Part shown: positions 15,416 to 24,531 of the stretch, piece by piece | How positions within the stretch are numbered: the first letter of the stretch is position 1 | How the letters are laid out: every line of letters begins with the position of its first letter | Assembly (NCBI RefSeq): GCF_003688285.1 | Contig: NZ_RCNT01000010.1 | Coordinates: 1 to 64,000 of the forward strand | DNA: 64,000 bases | Direction of reading: 5' to 3' | DNA from: Rhodophyticola porphyridii | GTDB taxonomy: Bacteria > Pseudomonadota > Alphaproteobacteria > Rhodobacterales > Rhodobacteraceae | The notes under the pieces: generated by a model | Databases searched by the model: none | What the model was told of the DNA's origin: nothing | The model's input: only the letters and a program-made list of their open reading frames with translations | Translations under genes and position numbers: made by a program

Positions 15416-15975
15416 GGGCCTTGGGTTAGCACGGCATCCGTGGAAAGGGCAGTGGCGAACTCGCCATGCAGATGCGACACGGCACCGGCATGAATCGCCT
15501 CCGCGTCCAGCGGGGCCACCCCGGCGGCCCAGTCAGTCCGCGCGTTGGCTGCGAAACTGGCGCAGGCGTCGTGGGCCAGCCGCACCTCGAAGCCCAGATT
15601 GGCCGCCATACGCGCGGTGGTCGAGACGCAATGCGGCGTGGTCAGGCCGCAGATCACCAGCCGGTCGATCCCGTGGCCCCGCAGATGCTCCTCCAGCCCG
15701 GTGCCGATGAAGGCGCTATTGACGCATTTCTGGAAGACCGGCTCCCCGGTCCGGGGCGCCACCTCCGTCTTGATCTCGCTGCCGGGCCCGGGGCCAAGCG
15801 GGCTGCCGGGCTCCACGCTCACATGGCGGATATGGATGACAGGCGCCGCAGCCGTACGCCAGGCGGCGAGGAGCCGCGCCGCGTTGATTTCGGCCTGCGG
15901 GTTGTTCCGGGCACCCCAGACGGGGCTGTCGAAGCCCGCCTGAATGTCGATCAGGAGCAGCGCCGCCGCGCTCAT
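15412..15975 (-). CDS. Isochorismatase-like cysteine hydrolase
   Basis: The 187-residue protein has the fold markers [10 protein letters not shown] (catalytic Asp), [19 protein letters not shown] (catalytic Lys) and [17 protein letters not shown] (nucleophilic Cys near residue 116). The family hydrolyses amides such as nicotinamide, or isochorismate; the substrate cannot be read from sequence. It overlaps glpX and recJ by 4 bp on either side. Confidence 0.85.
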   Translation of the reverse strand: MSAAALLLIDIQAGFDSPVWGARNNPQAEINAARLLAAWRTAAAPVIHIRHVSVEPGSPLGPGPGSEIKTEVAPRTGEPVFQKCVNSAFIGTGLEEHLRGHGIDRLVICGLTTPHCVSTTARMAANLGFEVRLAHDACASFAANARTDWAAGVAPLDAEAIHAGAVSHLHGEFATALSTDAVLTQGP

Positions 15976-16934
15976 TTCACAGGGTTGCGATAGCTCATCC
16001 GGCGGACCGATCCGGTTTTCGAGCGCATCAGGATCGTCTCGGCGGTCAGATAGCCGACCTCGCGCCGTATCCCCGGCACGATGGAACCATCGGTGACGCC
16101 CGTGGCCGCGAAAATCACATCCTGCATGACCATGTCGTCGCGGGTATAGACCCGGTCGAGATTGGAGATCCCCGCCTTCTTCGCCCGCGCCTTTTCATCG
16201 TCGTTGCGGAACAGGAGCTTGCCATACATCTGCCCGCCCATGCATTTCAGCGCGGCCGCAGCCAGAACGCCCTCGGGCGCGCCGCCGGAGCCCATATACA
16301 TGTCGATGCCGGTGGTGGATTCCGCGCAATGCATGACACCCGCCACATCGCCATCGGTGATCAGGCGGATCGCGCAGCCGGTGCTGCGCAGCTCCTCGAT
16401 CATCGTCTCGTGGCGCGGGCGTTCCAGAACGCAAACGGTGATGTTCTCGGTGGAACAGCCCTTGGCGGCGGCCAGCGCGCTGACCCGTTCGGCTGGCGAC
16501 ATGTCCATCGTCACCACGCCCTGCCGGTAGCCGGGGCCGATGGCAAGCTTGTCCATATAGACATCAGGCGCATGCAGCATGGAGCCGCGCGGCCCCATGG
16601 CGATCACGGTCAGCGCGTTGGGCATATCCTTCGCTGTCAGTGTGGTGCCTTCAAGCGGGTCAAGGGCGATATCCACGGCGGGACCTTCGCCATTGCCGAC
16701 CTCTTCACCGATATACAGCATCGGCGCCTCGTCCCGCTCCCCCTCGCCGATGACCACGACGCCCTGAATATCCAGCTTGTTCAACTGCTCCCGCATCGCG
16801 TTGACAGCGGCCTGATCGGCGGCCTTCTCGTCGCCATGGCCGATCAGCCGGGCGGAGGCCATCGCCGCGGCCTCCGACACGCGGGCGAGGCCGAGGGACA
16901 GCATGCGATCGTTGAAATCTTTTGGGGCGTTCAT
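15972..16934 (-). CDS. glpX: Class II fructose-1,6-bisphosphatase GlpX
   Basis: The 320-residue protein shows the GlpX motifs [15 protein letters not shown] and [11 protein letters not shown], both metal- and phosphate-binding, and [15 protein letters not shown]. It hydrolyses fructose-1,6-bisphosphate in gluconeogenesis. The ATG at 16934 has GGAAGG 8 bp before it and gives the normal length. It lies downstream of hom and heads the run into the hydrolase and recJ. Confidence 0.95.
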   Translation of the reverse strand: MNAPKDFNDRMLSLGLARVSEAAAMASARLIGHGDEKAADQAAVNAMREQLNKLDIQGVVVIGEGERDEAPMLYIGEEVGNGEGPAVDIALDPLEGTTLTAKDMPNALTVIAMGPRGSMLHAPDVYMDKLAIGPGYRQGVVTMDMSPAERVSALAAAKGCSTENITVCVLERPRHETMIEELRSTGCAIRLITDGDVAGVMHCAESTTGIDMYMGSGGAPEGVLAAAALKCMGGQMYGKLLFRNDDEKARAKKAGISNLDRVYTRDDMVMQDVIFAATGVTDGSIVPGIRREVGYLTAETILMRSKTGSVRRMSYRNPVK

Positions 16935-17024
16935 GGAATGGCCTTCCCGGGCAGCAGGACAAGAATGCAACGTTCGTATCCCTGCCGCGCGGAAGGGGCA
17001 AGGATGGGGGCGCTAACGGAGCGC

Positions 17025-18311
17025 TCAGACGTCCTCGATCCGGAGCGCAACCGGTTCCCCCTCAACCACGCCGGTGGCGGGAAGTGCGGCGAGGGCCGCA
17101 TCCAGCGACGGGCGCGCCGTGACATGGGTCACGATCAGCACCGGCACGTCCTGATCGGGATGGTCGTACTGGCGCATCCGGTCGATGGAGATGCCATTGT
17201 CGCCCAGAACGGTCGCCACCTTGGCCAGCGCGCCGGGTTTGTCCTTCAGCGTCAGCCGCAGGTAATAGGGCGCAGGCGACGCCGCCGAGGCCGGGGGGGC
17301 GGCCTTCAGATGGGCCGCGGGCTGGCCAAATGTGGGCAGGCGGATGCCGCGCGCGATATCGCAGATATCGGACAGGACCGCACTGGCGGTGGGGCCTTCG
17401 CCGGCGCCGGCGCCGCGCAGAACGATCTGGCCCACGCTGTCGCCCTCCAGCACGACCATGTTCGTGCCGCCCTCCAACTGCCCGAGCGGGGAGCTTGCGG
17501 GCACGAGACAGGGCGTCATCCGCTGCTCTAGCCCTCGGCCGGTCATCTGGGCCACGCCCAGAAGCTTGATCTTGTAGCCCATGTCGCCCGCGCGCCGGAT
17601 GTCCTGCAAGGTGATCGACTGAATGCCCTGCAACGCCACCGCGTCGAAATCGACCCGGGTTCCGAAGGCGATCGCGGCCAGAAGCGCCAGTTTATGACCC
17701 GCGTCGATACCGCCCACGTCAAGGTTCGGATCGGCCTCCAGATAACCAAGCCGCCCGCATTCCTCGAACAGGGCGTTATAGCCCTGCCCGGTCGCTTCCA
17801 TCTGGGTCAGAATATAGTTGCAGGTGCCGTTCATGACCCCGGCGACACGAGTGATCTCGTTCCCGGCCAGCCCTTCGGTCAGGGCCTTGATCACCGGGAT
17901 GCCCCCGGCCACCGCCGCCTCATAGCGCAGGGTGACATTCCGCGCCTCCGCCGCAACCGCAAGCTCCTGACCATGCAGCGCCAGAAGCGCCTTGTTGGCG
18001 GTGACCACATCCTTGCCCGCGGCAATCGCGGCCTCGGTCGCGGCCTTGGCCGGGCCGTCGCTGCCACCCATAAGCTCCACGAACATGTCGATATCGTCCC
18101 GCACAGCCAGCGCCACCGGGTCGTCTTCCCAACCATATTTGGCAGTGTTCACACCGCGATCCTTGTCGCGGGAGCGGGCGGAGACGGCGGAAATCTCGAT
18201 CCGCTTGCCGGTGCGCGCGGTCAGCAGATCGGCCTGACGCTGGATGATCTTCACCACCCCCACGCCCACGGTTCCAAGACCGGCGATGCCAAGGCGCAGC
18301 GTGTCAGTCAT
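17025..18311 (-). CDS. hom: Homoserine dehydrogenase
   Basis: The 428-residue protein has an N-terminal NAD(P) fold (LGIAGLGTVGVGVVKII), the catalytic homoserine dehydrogenase domain (GVMNGTCNYILTQME, EADPNLDVGGIDAGHKLALL), and a C-terminal ACT domain (LTLKDKPGALAKVATVL) for feedback control. It reduces aspartate semialdehyde to homoserine for threonine and methionine. The start matches a GGAG ribosome binding site and the usual length. Confidence 0.95.
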   Translation of the reverse strand: MTDTLRLGIAGLGTVGVGVVKIIQRQADLLTARTGKRIEISAVSARSRDKDRGVNTAKYGWEDDPVALAVRDDIDMFVELMGGSDGPAKAATEAAIAAGKDVVTANKALLALHGQELAVAAEARNVTLRYEAAVAGGIPVIKALTEGLAGNEITRVAGVMNGTCNYILTQMEATGQGYNALFEECGRLGYLEADPNLDVGGIDAGHKLALLAAIAFGTRVDFDAVALQGIQSITLQDIRRAGDMGYKIKLLGVAQMTGRGLEQRMTPCLVPASSPLGQLEGGTNMVVLEGDSVGQIVLRGAGAGEGPTASAVLSDICDIARGIRLPTFGQPAAHLKAAPPASAASPAPYYLRLTLKDKPGALAKVATVLGDNGISIDRMRQYDHPDQDVPVLIVTHVTARPSLDAALAALPATGVVEGEPVALRIEDV

Positions 18312-18390
18312 CGGAGGCTCCTTCAACGGCGGGATCGGGCTGGCGCCCCTGTTAGCTTCTATCGCGAAGGCATGCAACGCGGCTGAGGTC

Positions 18391-18639
18391 TCAGGGCAGC
18401 TCCATCCGCCGCAAGGCGTTGGCGCGTCTACGCAAATCGGCGGCGCGGGCCTCAAGGCTCTGGCCCTCCGCCGCCGCGTCGCGCGGCAAAAGCGTGTCGG
18501 TCTGCACCAGAAGCGGGCCCAGTGGAACCAGGTCGGGATAGCCCGCATCGCGCGCGGCATCGCTCAGCGGCCTGTCAAGGTCCGGCAGCGGGTCGCCGCA
18601 GGCGGCAAGAAGCAAAGGCAGGGCAAGGATCCAGCGCAT
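18391..18639 (-). CDS. Small lipoprotein
   Basis: An 82-residue protein with a short signal peptide and lipobox (MRWILALPLLLAAC). The mature part of about 68 residues ends in a charged helix (ARAADLRRRANALRRM). No family was recognised. It lies just upstream of hom on the same strand, 79 bp from its start, and may share its transcript. Confidence 0.65.
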   Translation of the reverse strand: MRWILALPLLLAACGDPLPDLDRPLSDAARDAGYPDLVPLGPLLVQTDTLLPRDAAAEGQSLEARAADLRRRANALRRMELP

Positions 18640-18717
18640 GACACAGGCCTAGCGCAGCCTTGGTTTCAGGTCCAGCGCGAGGGTTGAACTGAACATTCGT
18701 TCAGATACTGTGACGCC

Positions 18718-19302
18718 ATGGCACGCAAACAGGGATCACACGCGGAAATCACCGGCCCGAAAGTGCGGCAGGCGGCCTTGCGGCTGTTCGCCCGGCACGG
18801 GTTCGCGGCGGTATCCATGCGCCAGATCGCGGCGGAGGTCGGCGTTCAGGCGGGCGCGCTTTATCTCTACACCCCCGACAAACAGACGCTTTTGTTCGAT
18901 CTCATGCGCGACCATATGGAGGAGCTTCTGTCCGACTGGCAGGTGCCCGAGGGCTGCGCAAAACTGGCGCTCGAGGCGTTCACACGGCATCACATCCGGT
19001 TTCATCTGGCCCGGCCCGAGCTGGTCTTCATCGCTTATATGGAACTGCGCAATCTGGAGCCCAGGAATTTCGCGGTGATCGAGGGATTGCGAAAAGCCTA
19101 TGAGGATCAGCTGGAAAGCATCCTGAAACGCGGTGTCGCCACGGGCCGGTTCGCGGTGCCCGACACCAAGCTCGCGACGCTGGCGATCATCGCGATGCTG
19201 ACCGGTGTCACCACATGGTATCGCGAGGGCGGACGACTCGACCGTGACGCGGTGGAGGGCATCTATTGGGACATGGTGCGCAAGGCCGTCGCCGTCGAAT
19301 AG
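18718..19302 (+). CDS. TetR-family transcriptional regulator
   Basis: The 194-residue protein has an N-terminal TetR helix-turn-helix (ALRLFARHGFAAVSMRQIA, GVQAGALYLYTPDKQTLLFDL). The C-terminal ligand domain contains a TetR_C-like helix set. It is divergent from the lipoprotein gene. A GAACATTCGTTC palindrome just upstream (about 18690-18701) could be its own operator. The ligand is unknown. Confidence 0.88.
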   Translation: MARKQGSHAEITGPKVRQAALRLFARHGFAAVSMRQIAAEVGVQAGALYLYTPDKQTLLFDLMRDHMEELLSDWQVPEGCAKLALEAFTRHHIRFHLARPELVFIAYMELRNLEPRNFAVIEGLRKAYEDQLESILKRGVATGRFAVPDTKLATLAIIAMLTGVTTWYREGGRLDRDAVEGIYWDMVRKAVAVE

Positions 19303-19525
19303 GGTGCAAAACCTCCCCCGATCCCGGGTTTTCGTAATCTTTCCTCCGGTTTCGCGTCAGCTCCTCGCCCCGAAAGACCAGCGTCCCGCGCGGTCTTCAT
19401 CGCCCAACGCGCTTCGCCGCGGGCCTGCCTGCGCCCTTCTTCGATCCGATTGATCTCGCGCAAATCAGAGCCGGGTCGCGATTGCTAAACCCCCGGGCAA
19501 CATCCAAGAGCCAGCGGTGCCGGTC

Positions 19526-22123
19526 ATGTCCGATCAAATCGCGTTGTCAAGAACCGGTCTGACGACCGAAGCGGTGGTTGAGGCCCGTCAGGCGCATGGC
19601 TGGAACGAACTTCCCAAACCTCCAAAAACCTCTCCGGTCCTTGTGCTGCTGCGCCAGTTCACCGGATCGCTCGTTCTGATCCTGATTGCGGCGGCGGGGA
19701 TCGCGCTGGCATTGGGCGAAACCGTGGATGCCATCGCGATCTGTCTTGTGGTGATCCTGAACGGCATTCTGGGCTTCGTTCAGGAATGGCGCGCGGAAAC
19801 GGCGCTGGAGGCCCTGCGCTCCATGTTGACGCCAAGCGCGCTTGTGCTGCGCGACGGCAAGGAAACCGTCATTCCGGCGCGCGAACTGGTGCCGGGCGAT
19901 CTGGTGATCGTGGCATCCGGCGACACGGTGCCTGCCGATATCCGGCTGGTATCGGCCACCGAACTCAGGCTGGACGAAAGCGTTGTGACGGGCGAATCCG
20001 TGCCGGTTGAGAAAACAGCCGGCGACACATCGGACGGCGGCGCCCTGCTGATGGGCACGGGCGTGACCAGCGGGCGCGGCGAAGGGCTGGTCACGGCAAT
20101 CGGCCGTGCGACGAAATTCGGCAATATCGCCGAGCTGACCGGCCTCGTCGACCAGAAACGGACCCATCTGCAACTGCAACTGGCGCGTCTGGCCCGGCAG
20201 CTTGGCATCGCGGCGCTGGTCATTGCGGCGGGCATCGTGGGCCTTGGCACCGCTGTCGGGCGGCCGTTGTTCGAGATGTTCATGACCGGCCTGTCGCTGG
20301 CGGTGGCGATGGTGCCCGAGGGGTTGCCGGCGGTCGTCACGATCACGCTGGCGCTTGGCGCGTCGGCGATGGCGCGCAAGAAGGCCCTGGCACGCCGCCT
20401 GCAGGCGGTGGAGACCCTTGGCTCGGCCTCGGTCATCTGCACCGACAAGACCGGAACGCTGACCGAAAACAAGATGACGGCGACGCGGATCTGGACGCTC
20501 GGCGCGGAATATGACGTAACCGGAACGGGCTACGACCCGGCGGGGCATATCGAACGGGCGGGCAGAAATGTCCGGGCGGCGGAGGACCCGACCCTGGCCG
20601 CATTGCTGGAAACGGCGCTGACCTGCACCCATGCGCGTCTGCGCCGGGAAGGCCGGGACTGGGTGATGATCGGCGCCCCGACCGAAGGGGCGCTGGTGAC
20701 GCTGGCCTACAAGGGATGGGCACCGCCCCCGGCCCCCGACGCCGTGATCGCCGAACGCCCCTTTTCCAGCGAACGCAAGCGGATGAGCGTGGTGGCCCCT
20801 TCGGCGAATGGCCACCGGCTGCATATGAAGGGCGCGCCCGAAGCCGTGCTTGCCGCCGCGTCGGAGATCCTCACGCCGGACGGGCCGCTTCCGCTGACCA
20901 ACGCGTTGCGTAACACCGTGCTGGAGGCCCACCGGAGCATGGCGGAGCAGGGTCTGCGGGTCATCGCGCTGGCCGCTCGGGCCGCGGGCGCCGATGATCT
21001 GGACGAGCGCGGTCTGACCTATCTGGGCCATGTCGGACTGATCGATCCGCCCCGGCCCGAGGTGAAGCATGCCATTGCCGAAGCCCGGCGCGCAGGCATT
21101 CGCATCATCATGATCACCGGCGACAGTCCGGTTACGGCCGCCGCCATCGCCACAAGGCTCGGCCTGGGCAGTCCGCGCTGCATTCTGGGCCCCGAGATCG
21201 ACGACATGCCGGATGAAGCTCTGCGCACTCTGCTGAGCGAAGATGTTCTGTTTGCGCGCACCCTGCCCGCCCATAAGATGCGCATCGTCGCGGCGCTTCA
21301 GGATCTCGGCCTGATCGTGGCGATGACCGGCGACGGGGTGAACGACGCCCCGGCCCTGAAACGGGCAGATATCGGCGTGGCGATGGGCATACGCGGCACC
21401 GATGCCTCCAAGGATGCGGCCGATCTGGTGCTTCTGGACGACAATTTCGCAACCATCGTGGGCGCGATTGCCGAGGGTCGGAGGCAGTTCGACAATGTAC
21501 GCAAGTTCGTGCGCTACCTTCTGTCGTCGAACGCAGGCGAGGTGATCGCCATCGCCGTCAATCTGGTGCTTGGCGGGCCGCTGATCTTTCTGGCGACGCA
21601 GATCCTGTGGATGAACCTGGTGACCGACGGGGTGACCGCGGTGGCTCTGGGGCTTGAGAAGGCCGAGAAAGAGCAGATGGCGCGCCCGCCCCGGCGCCGC
21701 GACGAACCAATTCTCGGGCGCAACGGGTTCCTGCTGATCCTTGCCTTCGGCACCTATACGGGTGCGGCCAGTCTCTGGATCTTCTACAGCCTGATGCCGC
21801 TTGGCGTCGATCTGGCCCGCACGGCTGCCTTCACCGCCATGGTGGTGTTCGAGAAGATGAGCGTGTTCGCGTTCCGGTCGCTGACCCGACCCTGTTCCCG
21901 GATCGGCTGGCTGAGCAATCCGTTCCTGCTGCTGGCGCTGGCAGCCACTCTGTCGCTGCAGCTTCTGGCCACCGAATGGGCGCCCTTGCAGACGCTGCTC
22001 CGCACGGTTTCGCTCGGGGCCGAGCAATGGGGCCTGATCGCGCTACTGGCGATGCCGCTCATCGTCGTGCCCGAGGCGGTGAAATACCTCCGCTCTGCGG
22101 TCACGCCGGCCCCGACCTCCTAG
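19526..22123 (+). CDS. P-type cation-transporting ATPase (type II, calcium-pump-like)
   Basis: The 865-residue protein has N-terminal Cation_ATPase_N, the actuator motif VVTGESVPVEK, membrane motif MVPEGLPAVVTI (PEGLPA as in type IIA pumps), phosphorylation site ICTDKTGTLTENK, KGAPEAVL in the nucleotide domain, MTGDGVNDAPALK in the P domain, and a hydrophobic C-terminal block. It pumps a cation, perhaps Ca2+ or Na+/K+, across the inner membrane. The ATG at 19526 is used; a GTG three codons upstream is possible. Its stop abuts the stop of the convergent permease gene with no gap. Confidence 0.9.
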   Translation: MSDQIALSRTGLTTEAVVEARQAHGWNELPKPPKTSPVLVLLRQFTGSLVLILIAAAGIALALGETVDAIAICLVVILNGILGFVQEWRAETALEALRSMLTPSALVLRDGKETVIPARELVPGDLVIVASGDTVPADIRLVSATELRLDESVVTGESVPVEKTAGDTSDGGALLMGTGVTSGRGEGLVTAIGRATKFGNIAELTGLVDQKRTHLQLQLARLARQLGIAALVIAAGIVGLGTAVGRPLFEMFMTGLSLAVAMVPEGLPAVVTITLALGASAMARKKALARRLQAVETLGSASVICTDKTGTLTENKMTATRIWTLGAEYDVTGTGYDPAGHIERAGRNVRAAEDPTLAALLETALTCTHARLRREGRDWVMIGAPTEGALVTLAYKGWAPPPAPDAVIAERPFSSERKRMSVVAPSANGHRLHMKGAPEAVLAAASEILTPDGPLPLTNALRNTVLEAHRSMAEQGLRVIALAARAAGADDLDERGLTYLGHVGLIDPPRPEVKHAIAEARRAGIRIIMITGDSPVTAAAIATRLGLGSPRCILGPEIDDMPDEALRTLLSEDVLFARTLPAHKMRIVAALQDLGLIVAMTGDGVNDAPALKRADIGVAMGIRGTDASKDAADLVLLDDNFATIVGAIAEGRRQFDNVRKFVRYLLSSNAGEVIAIAVNLVLGGPLIFLATQILWMNLVTDGVTAVALGLEKAEKEQMARPPRRRDEPILGRNGFLLILAFGTYTGAASLWIFYSLMPLGVDLARTAAFTAMVVFEKMSVFAFRSLTRPCSRIGWLSNPFLLLALAATLSLQLLATEWAPLQTLLRTVSLGAEQWGLIALLAMPLIVVPEAVKYLRSAVTPAPTS

Positions 22124-23392
22124 TCAGTCCTTTATATAGGGCTTGCCGTCCGCTGCCGGCGCGCGGGCGCGCCCGATCAGCCCCGCGACCACGATGATCG
22201 TCGCGACATAGGGGGCCATGGCCAGAAACTCCGACGGAATCGGCGTTTGCAGCAGCGCCAGCTTCTGCTGAAGGGAATCGCTGAACCCGAAGACCAGTGC
22301 CGCCAGAAGCGCACCGACCGGATGCCAGCGGCCGAAGATCATTGCCGCAAGAGCGATGAAGCCTCTGCCACCGGTCATGTTCTCGTCGAACCGCCCGACC
22401 GAGCCAAGCGTGAACCACGCCCCGCCGAAACCCGCGATCATGCCTCCCAGGGTGACATGGAGGTAGCGCGTCCAATAGACGTCGATACCAAGGGTATCGG
22501 CCGCGCGGGGGTGTTCGCCCACCGCCCGGGCCCTGAGACCGCTGCGTGTGTGAAACAGGTAATAGGTGGAAACTGCCACCATCACCAAGGCGCCGTAGAC
22601 AAAGATGTTCTGATGGAACAGCATCGGGCCGATCACCGGGATATCGCCCAGAAGCGGCAGTTTCACCGCGCGGAAGACCGGCGCGTTGTTGAGGTGACGC
22701 ATCTCGGCGAAGACCTGACTTGAGACATAGCTGGTCAGGCCGAGCACGAAGAGATTGATGACCACGCCCGCAATGATCTGATCCATCCGGTAGGTCACCA
22801 CCAGCGCGGCGAGGATGAACCCGAAGATTCCGCCGACGACCACGGCGGATAGAAGCCCGCCCCAGCCCCCGATCAGCGAGCCCATCAGCGCGCCGGTGAA
22901 GGCCCCGGCCAGAAGCATGCCTTCGATCGCGATATTGACCACCGCCACCCGCTCGCAGAACACCGCCGCCAGAGCGCCCAGCGCGATCGGCATCGCGCGC
23001 ACGACGGTGGCCTGCAACATGCCGGTAAGCGAAAAGGCGTTGCCCGCCGTGGCCCAGAGCAGGAAGGCGATGACCGCCAGCGCCAGCCCCGCCCCCAACG
23101 ACAGGGTGGTCCAGCGCCCGCCGCCGCGCAGAAACAGCAGCGCTCCCAGAAAGGCGGTGAGCGCCGCGGCCACGTAGATCACCGGCAGGGCGGGCACGAC
23201 CAGATCGCCGATTACCCAGACGTCTCGCGCCCGCGACAGCCGGAAGGTCGCGTCGCCGCTGGCATCGCCGAACACCAGTACAATGAAGGCGGCCAGCGCG
23301 ACCAGCACGCCGCCGGTAATCTGCGCGCGCCGTTTTTCGGCCTTGTCGACCACCGGGGCGGCGGGGTCGGGCCTGTCAACTGCGAGGGTCAT
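22124..23392 (-). CDS. ABC transporter permease (nucleoside/BMP type), second subunit
   Basis: The 422-residue, highly hydrophobic protein matches the BPD_transp_2 family. Motifs include AAVFCERVAVVNIAIEGML, ARAVGEHPRAADTLGIDV and GGRGFIALAAMIFGRWHPVG, typical of the YufQ/NupC-type subunit of purine nucleoside importers. The start overlaps the stop of the upstream permease (ATGA). It is the distal gene of a four-gene operon. Confidence 0.9.
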   Translation of the reverse strand: MTLAVDRPDPAAPVVDKAEKRRAQITGGVLVALAAFIVLVFGDASGDATFRLSRARDVWVIGDLVVPALPVIYVAAALTAFLGALLFLRGGGRWTTLSLGAGLALAVIAFLLWATAGNAFSLTGMLQATVVRAMPIALGALAAVFCERVAVVNIAIEGMLLAGAFTGALMGSLIGGWGGLLSAVVVGGIFGFILAALVVTYRMDQIIAGVVINLFVLGLTSYVSSQVFAEMRHLNNAPVFRAVKLPLLGDIPVIGPMLFHQNIFVYGALVMVAVSTYYLFHTRSGLRARAVGEHPRAADTLGIDVYWTRYLHVTLGGMIAGFGGAWFTLGSVGRFDENMTGGRGFIALAAMIFGRWHPVGALLAALVFGFSDSLQQKLALLQTPIPSEFLAMAPYVATIIVVAGLIGRARAPAADGKPYIKD

Positions 23393-24531
23393 GATCTGCC
23401 ATCTCCGCTGTCGGGACGCCGAAAGCCCCAGGGAAAGAGCGCCCGCACCAAAAGCGGCGCCGCGATGAAGACGATGATCAGCGCCTGAATGATCCCGATC
23501 AGGTCGATGCTGACGCCGGCATCCACCTGCATCTGCCGCCCGCCGGCCTCCAGCGCACCGAAAAGAAGCCCTGCGAACAGCACGCCCACCGGGTGGGATC
23601 TGCCCAGCAGGGCCACGGCGATCGCGTCGAAGCCGATCCCCGCGGAAAAGCCGGGGCTGGCGCGGCCAAGAACGCCGAGGACCTGATTGGCCCCGGCAAG
23701 GCCCGCCAGCATCCCCGCCGTCGCCATCGCCAGCACGATGATCAGCGACGCGCGCATACCGGCATAGCGCGCCGCTTCGGGGCTGGCCCCGCTGGCGCGG
23801 AATTCGAACCCCAGCTTGGTGCGGAACAGCAGCCAATAGACGACGACCACCGCCAGAAGCGTCAGGAAAATCCCGGCATGCAGCCGTAAATTCGGGTCGA
23901 GCCATTGCAACAGCGCGGGCAGTTCGGCATTGGGCGGCACCGATTGCGAGATCGGATCGGCCCGGCCCGGCCGCTGCACCCAGGGCAGGCGCAGCATGTA
24001 ATCCACCAGCCGGTAGGATATCATGTTGAGCATGATCGTCGTGATCACCTCATGGGCGCCGGTCGCCGCGCGCAGCCAGCCCGCGATAGACGCATAGAAG
24101 GCTCCCGCCGCGCCCCCCGAAATCACGCAGAGCGGCATCAAGACCGCGAAGGGCAGATGCGAAAAGCTGAAACCACAGATCACCGCGGCCATGCCCCCCA
24201 TGAGGATCTGCCCCTCGGCCCCGATATTGAAAAGCCCGGCGCGGAACCCGAGCGCAAGCCCCAGCCCGGCGAGGATCAGCGGCGCGGCCGCCGTCAACGT
24301 CTCCGAGATCGCCGCGAGAGAGCCCACCGATCCCTGCAGGAGCGCCAGATAGGACCGCCCGATCGTGGCGGGTTCCACACTGGTCGCAAGCATCGTCAGC
24401 GCGCCAAGGATCAACGCGGCAACCACAGCGAAGAGCGGCACGACGACGAGGTTCTCGAAATCCACCCGCCCGGGGGCGGCGCGTTCAAGGAGCTTGCGGC
24501 TGGCCGTGTCCAGCGTGTCCTGCATGCTCAT
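23389..24531 (-). CDS. ABC transporter permease (nucleoside/BMP type), first subunit
   Basis: The 380-residue protein has about ten hydrophobic segments and the family marker FRAGLFNIGAEGQILMGG, as in YufP/NupB. It also has FRASGASPEAARYAGM and IGFDAIAVALLGRSHPVGV. It forms the membrane channel with the gene at 22124. Both ends overlap neighbours by 4 bp, showing translational coupling. Confidence 0.9.
   Translation of the reverse strand: MSMQDTLDTASRKLLERAAPGRVDFENLVVVPLFAVVAALILGALTMLATSVEPATIGRSYLALLQGSVGSLAAISETLTAAAPLILAGLGLALGFRAGLFNIGAEGQILMGGMAAVICGFSFSHLPFAVLMPLCVISGGAAGAFYASIAGWLRAATGAHEVITTIMLNMISYRLVDYMLRLPWVQRPGRADPISQSVPPNAELPALLQWLDPNLRLHAGIFLTLLAVVVVYWLLFRTKLGFEFRASGASPEAARYAGMRASLIIVLAMATAGMLAGLAGANQVLGVLGRASPGFSAGIGFDAIAVALLGRSHPVGVLFAGLLFGALEAGGRQMQVDAGVSIDLIGIIQALIIVFIAAPLLVRALFPWGFRRPDSGDGRS

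Noticed and set aside
13721-15493. Plus-strand open frame of 590 codons opposite recJ
   Set aside because: recJ carries all catalytic motifs; the opposite frame has none and no ribosome binding site.
19547-22027. Antisense open frame of 826 codons opposite the P-type ATPase
   Set aside because: It is a mirror of the real gene in high-G+C DNA: the product is rich in Arg, Gln and His, has no domain, and the other strand has all pump motifs.
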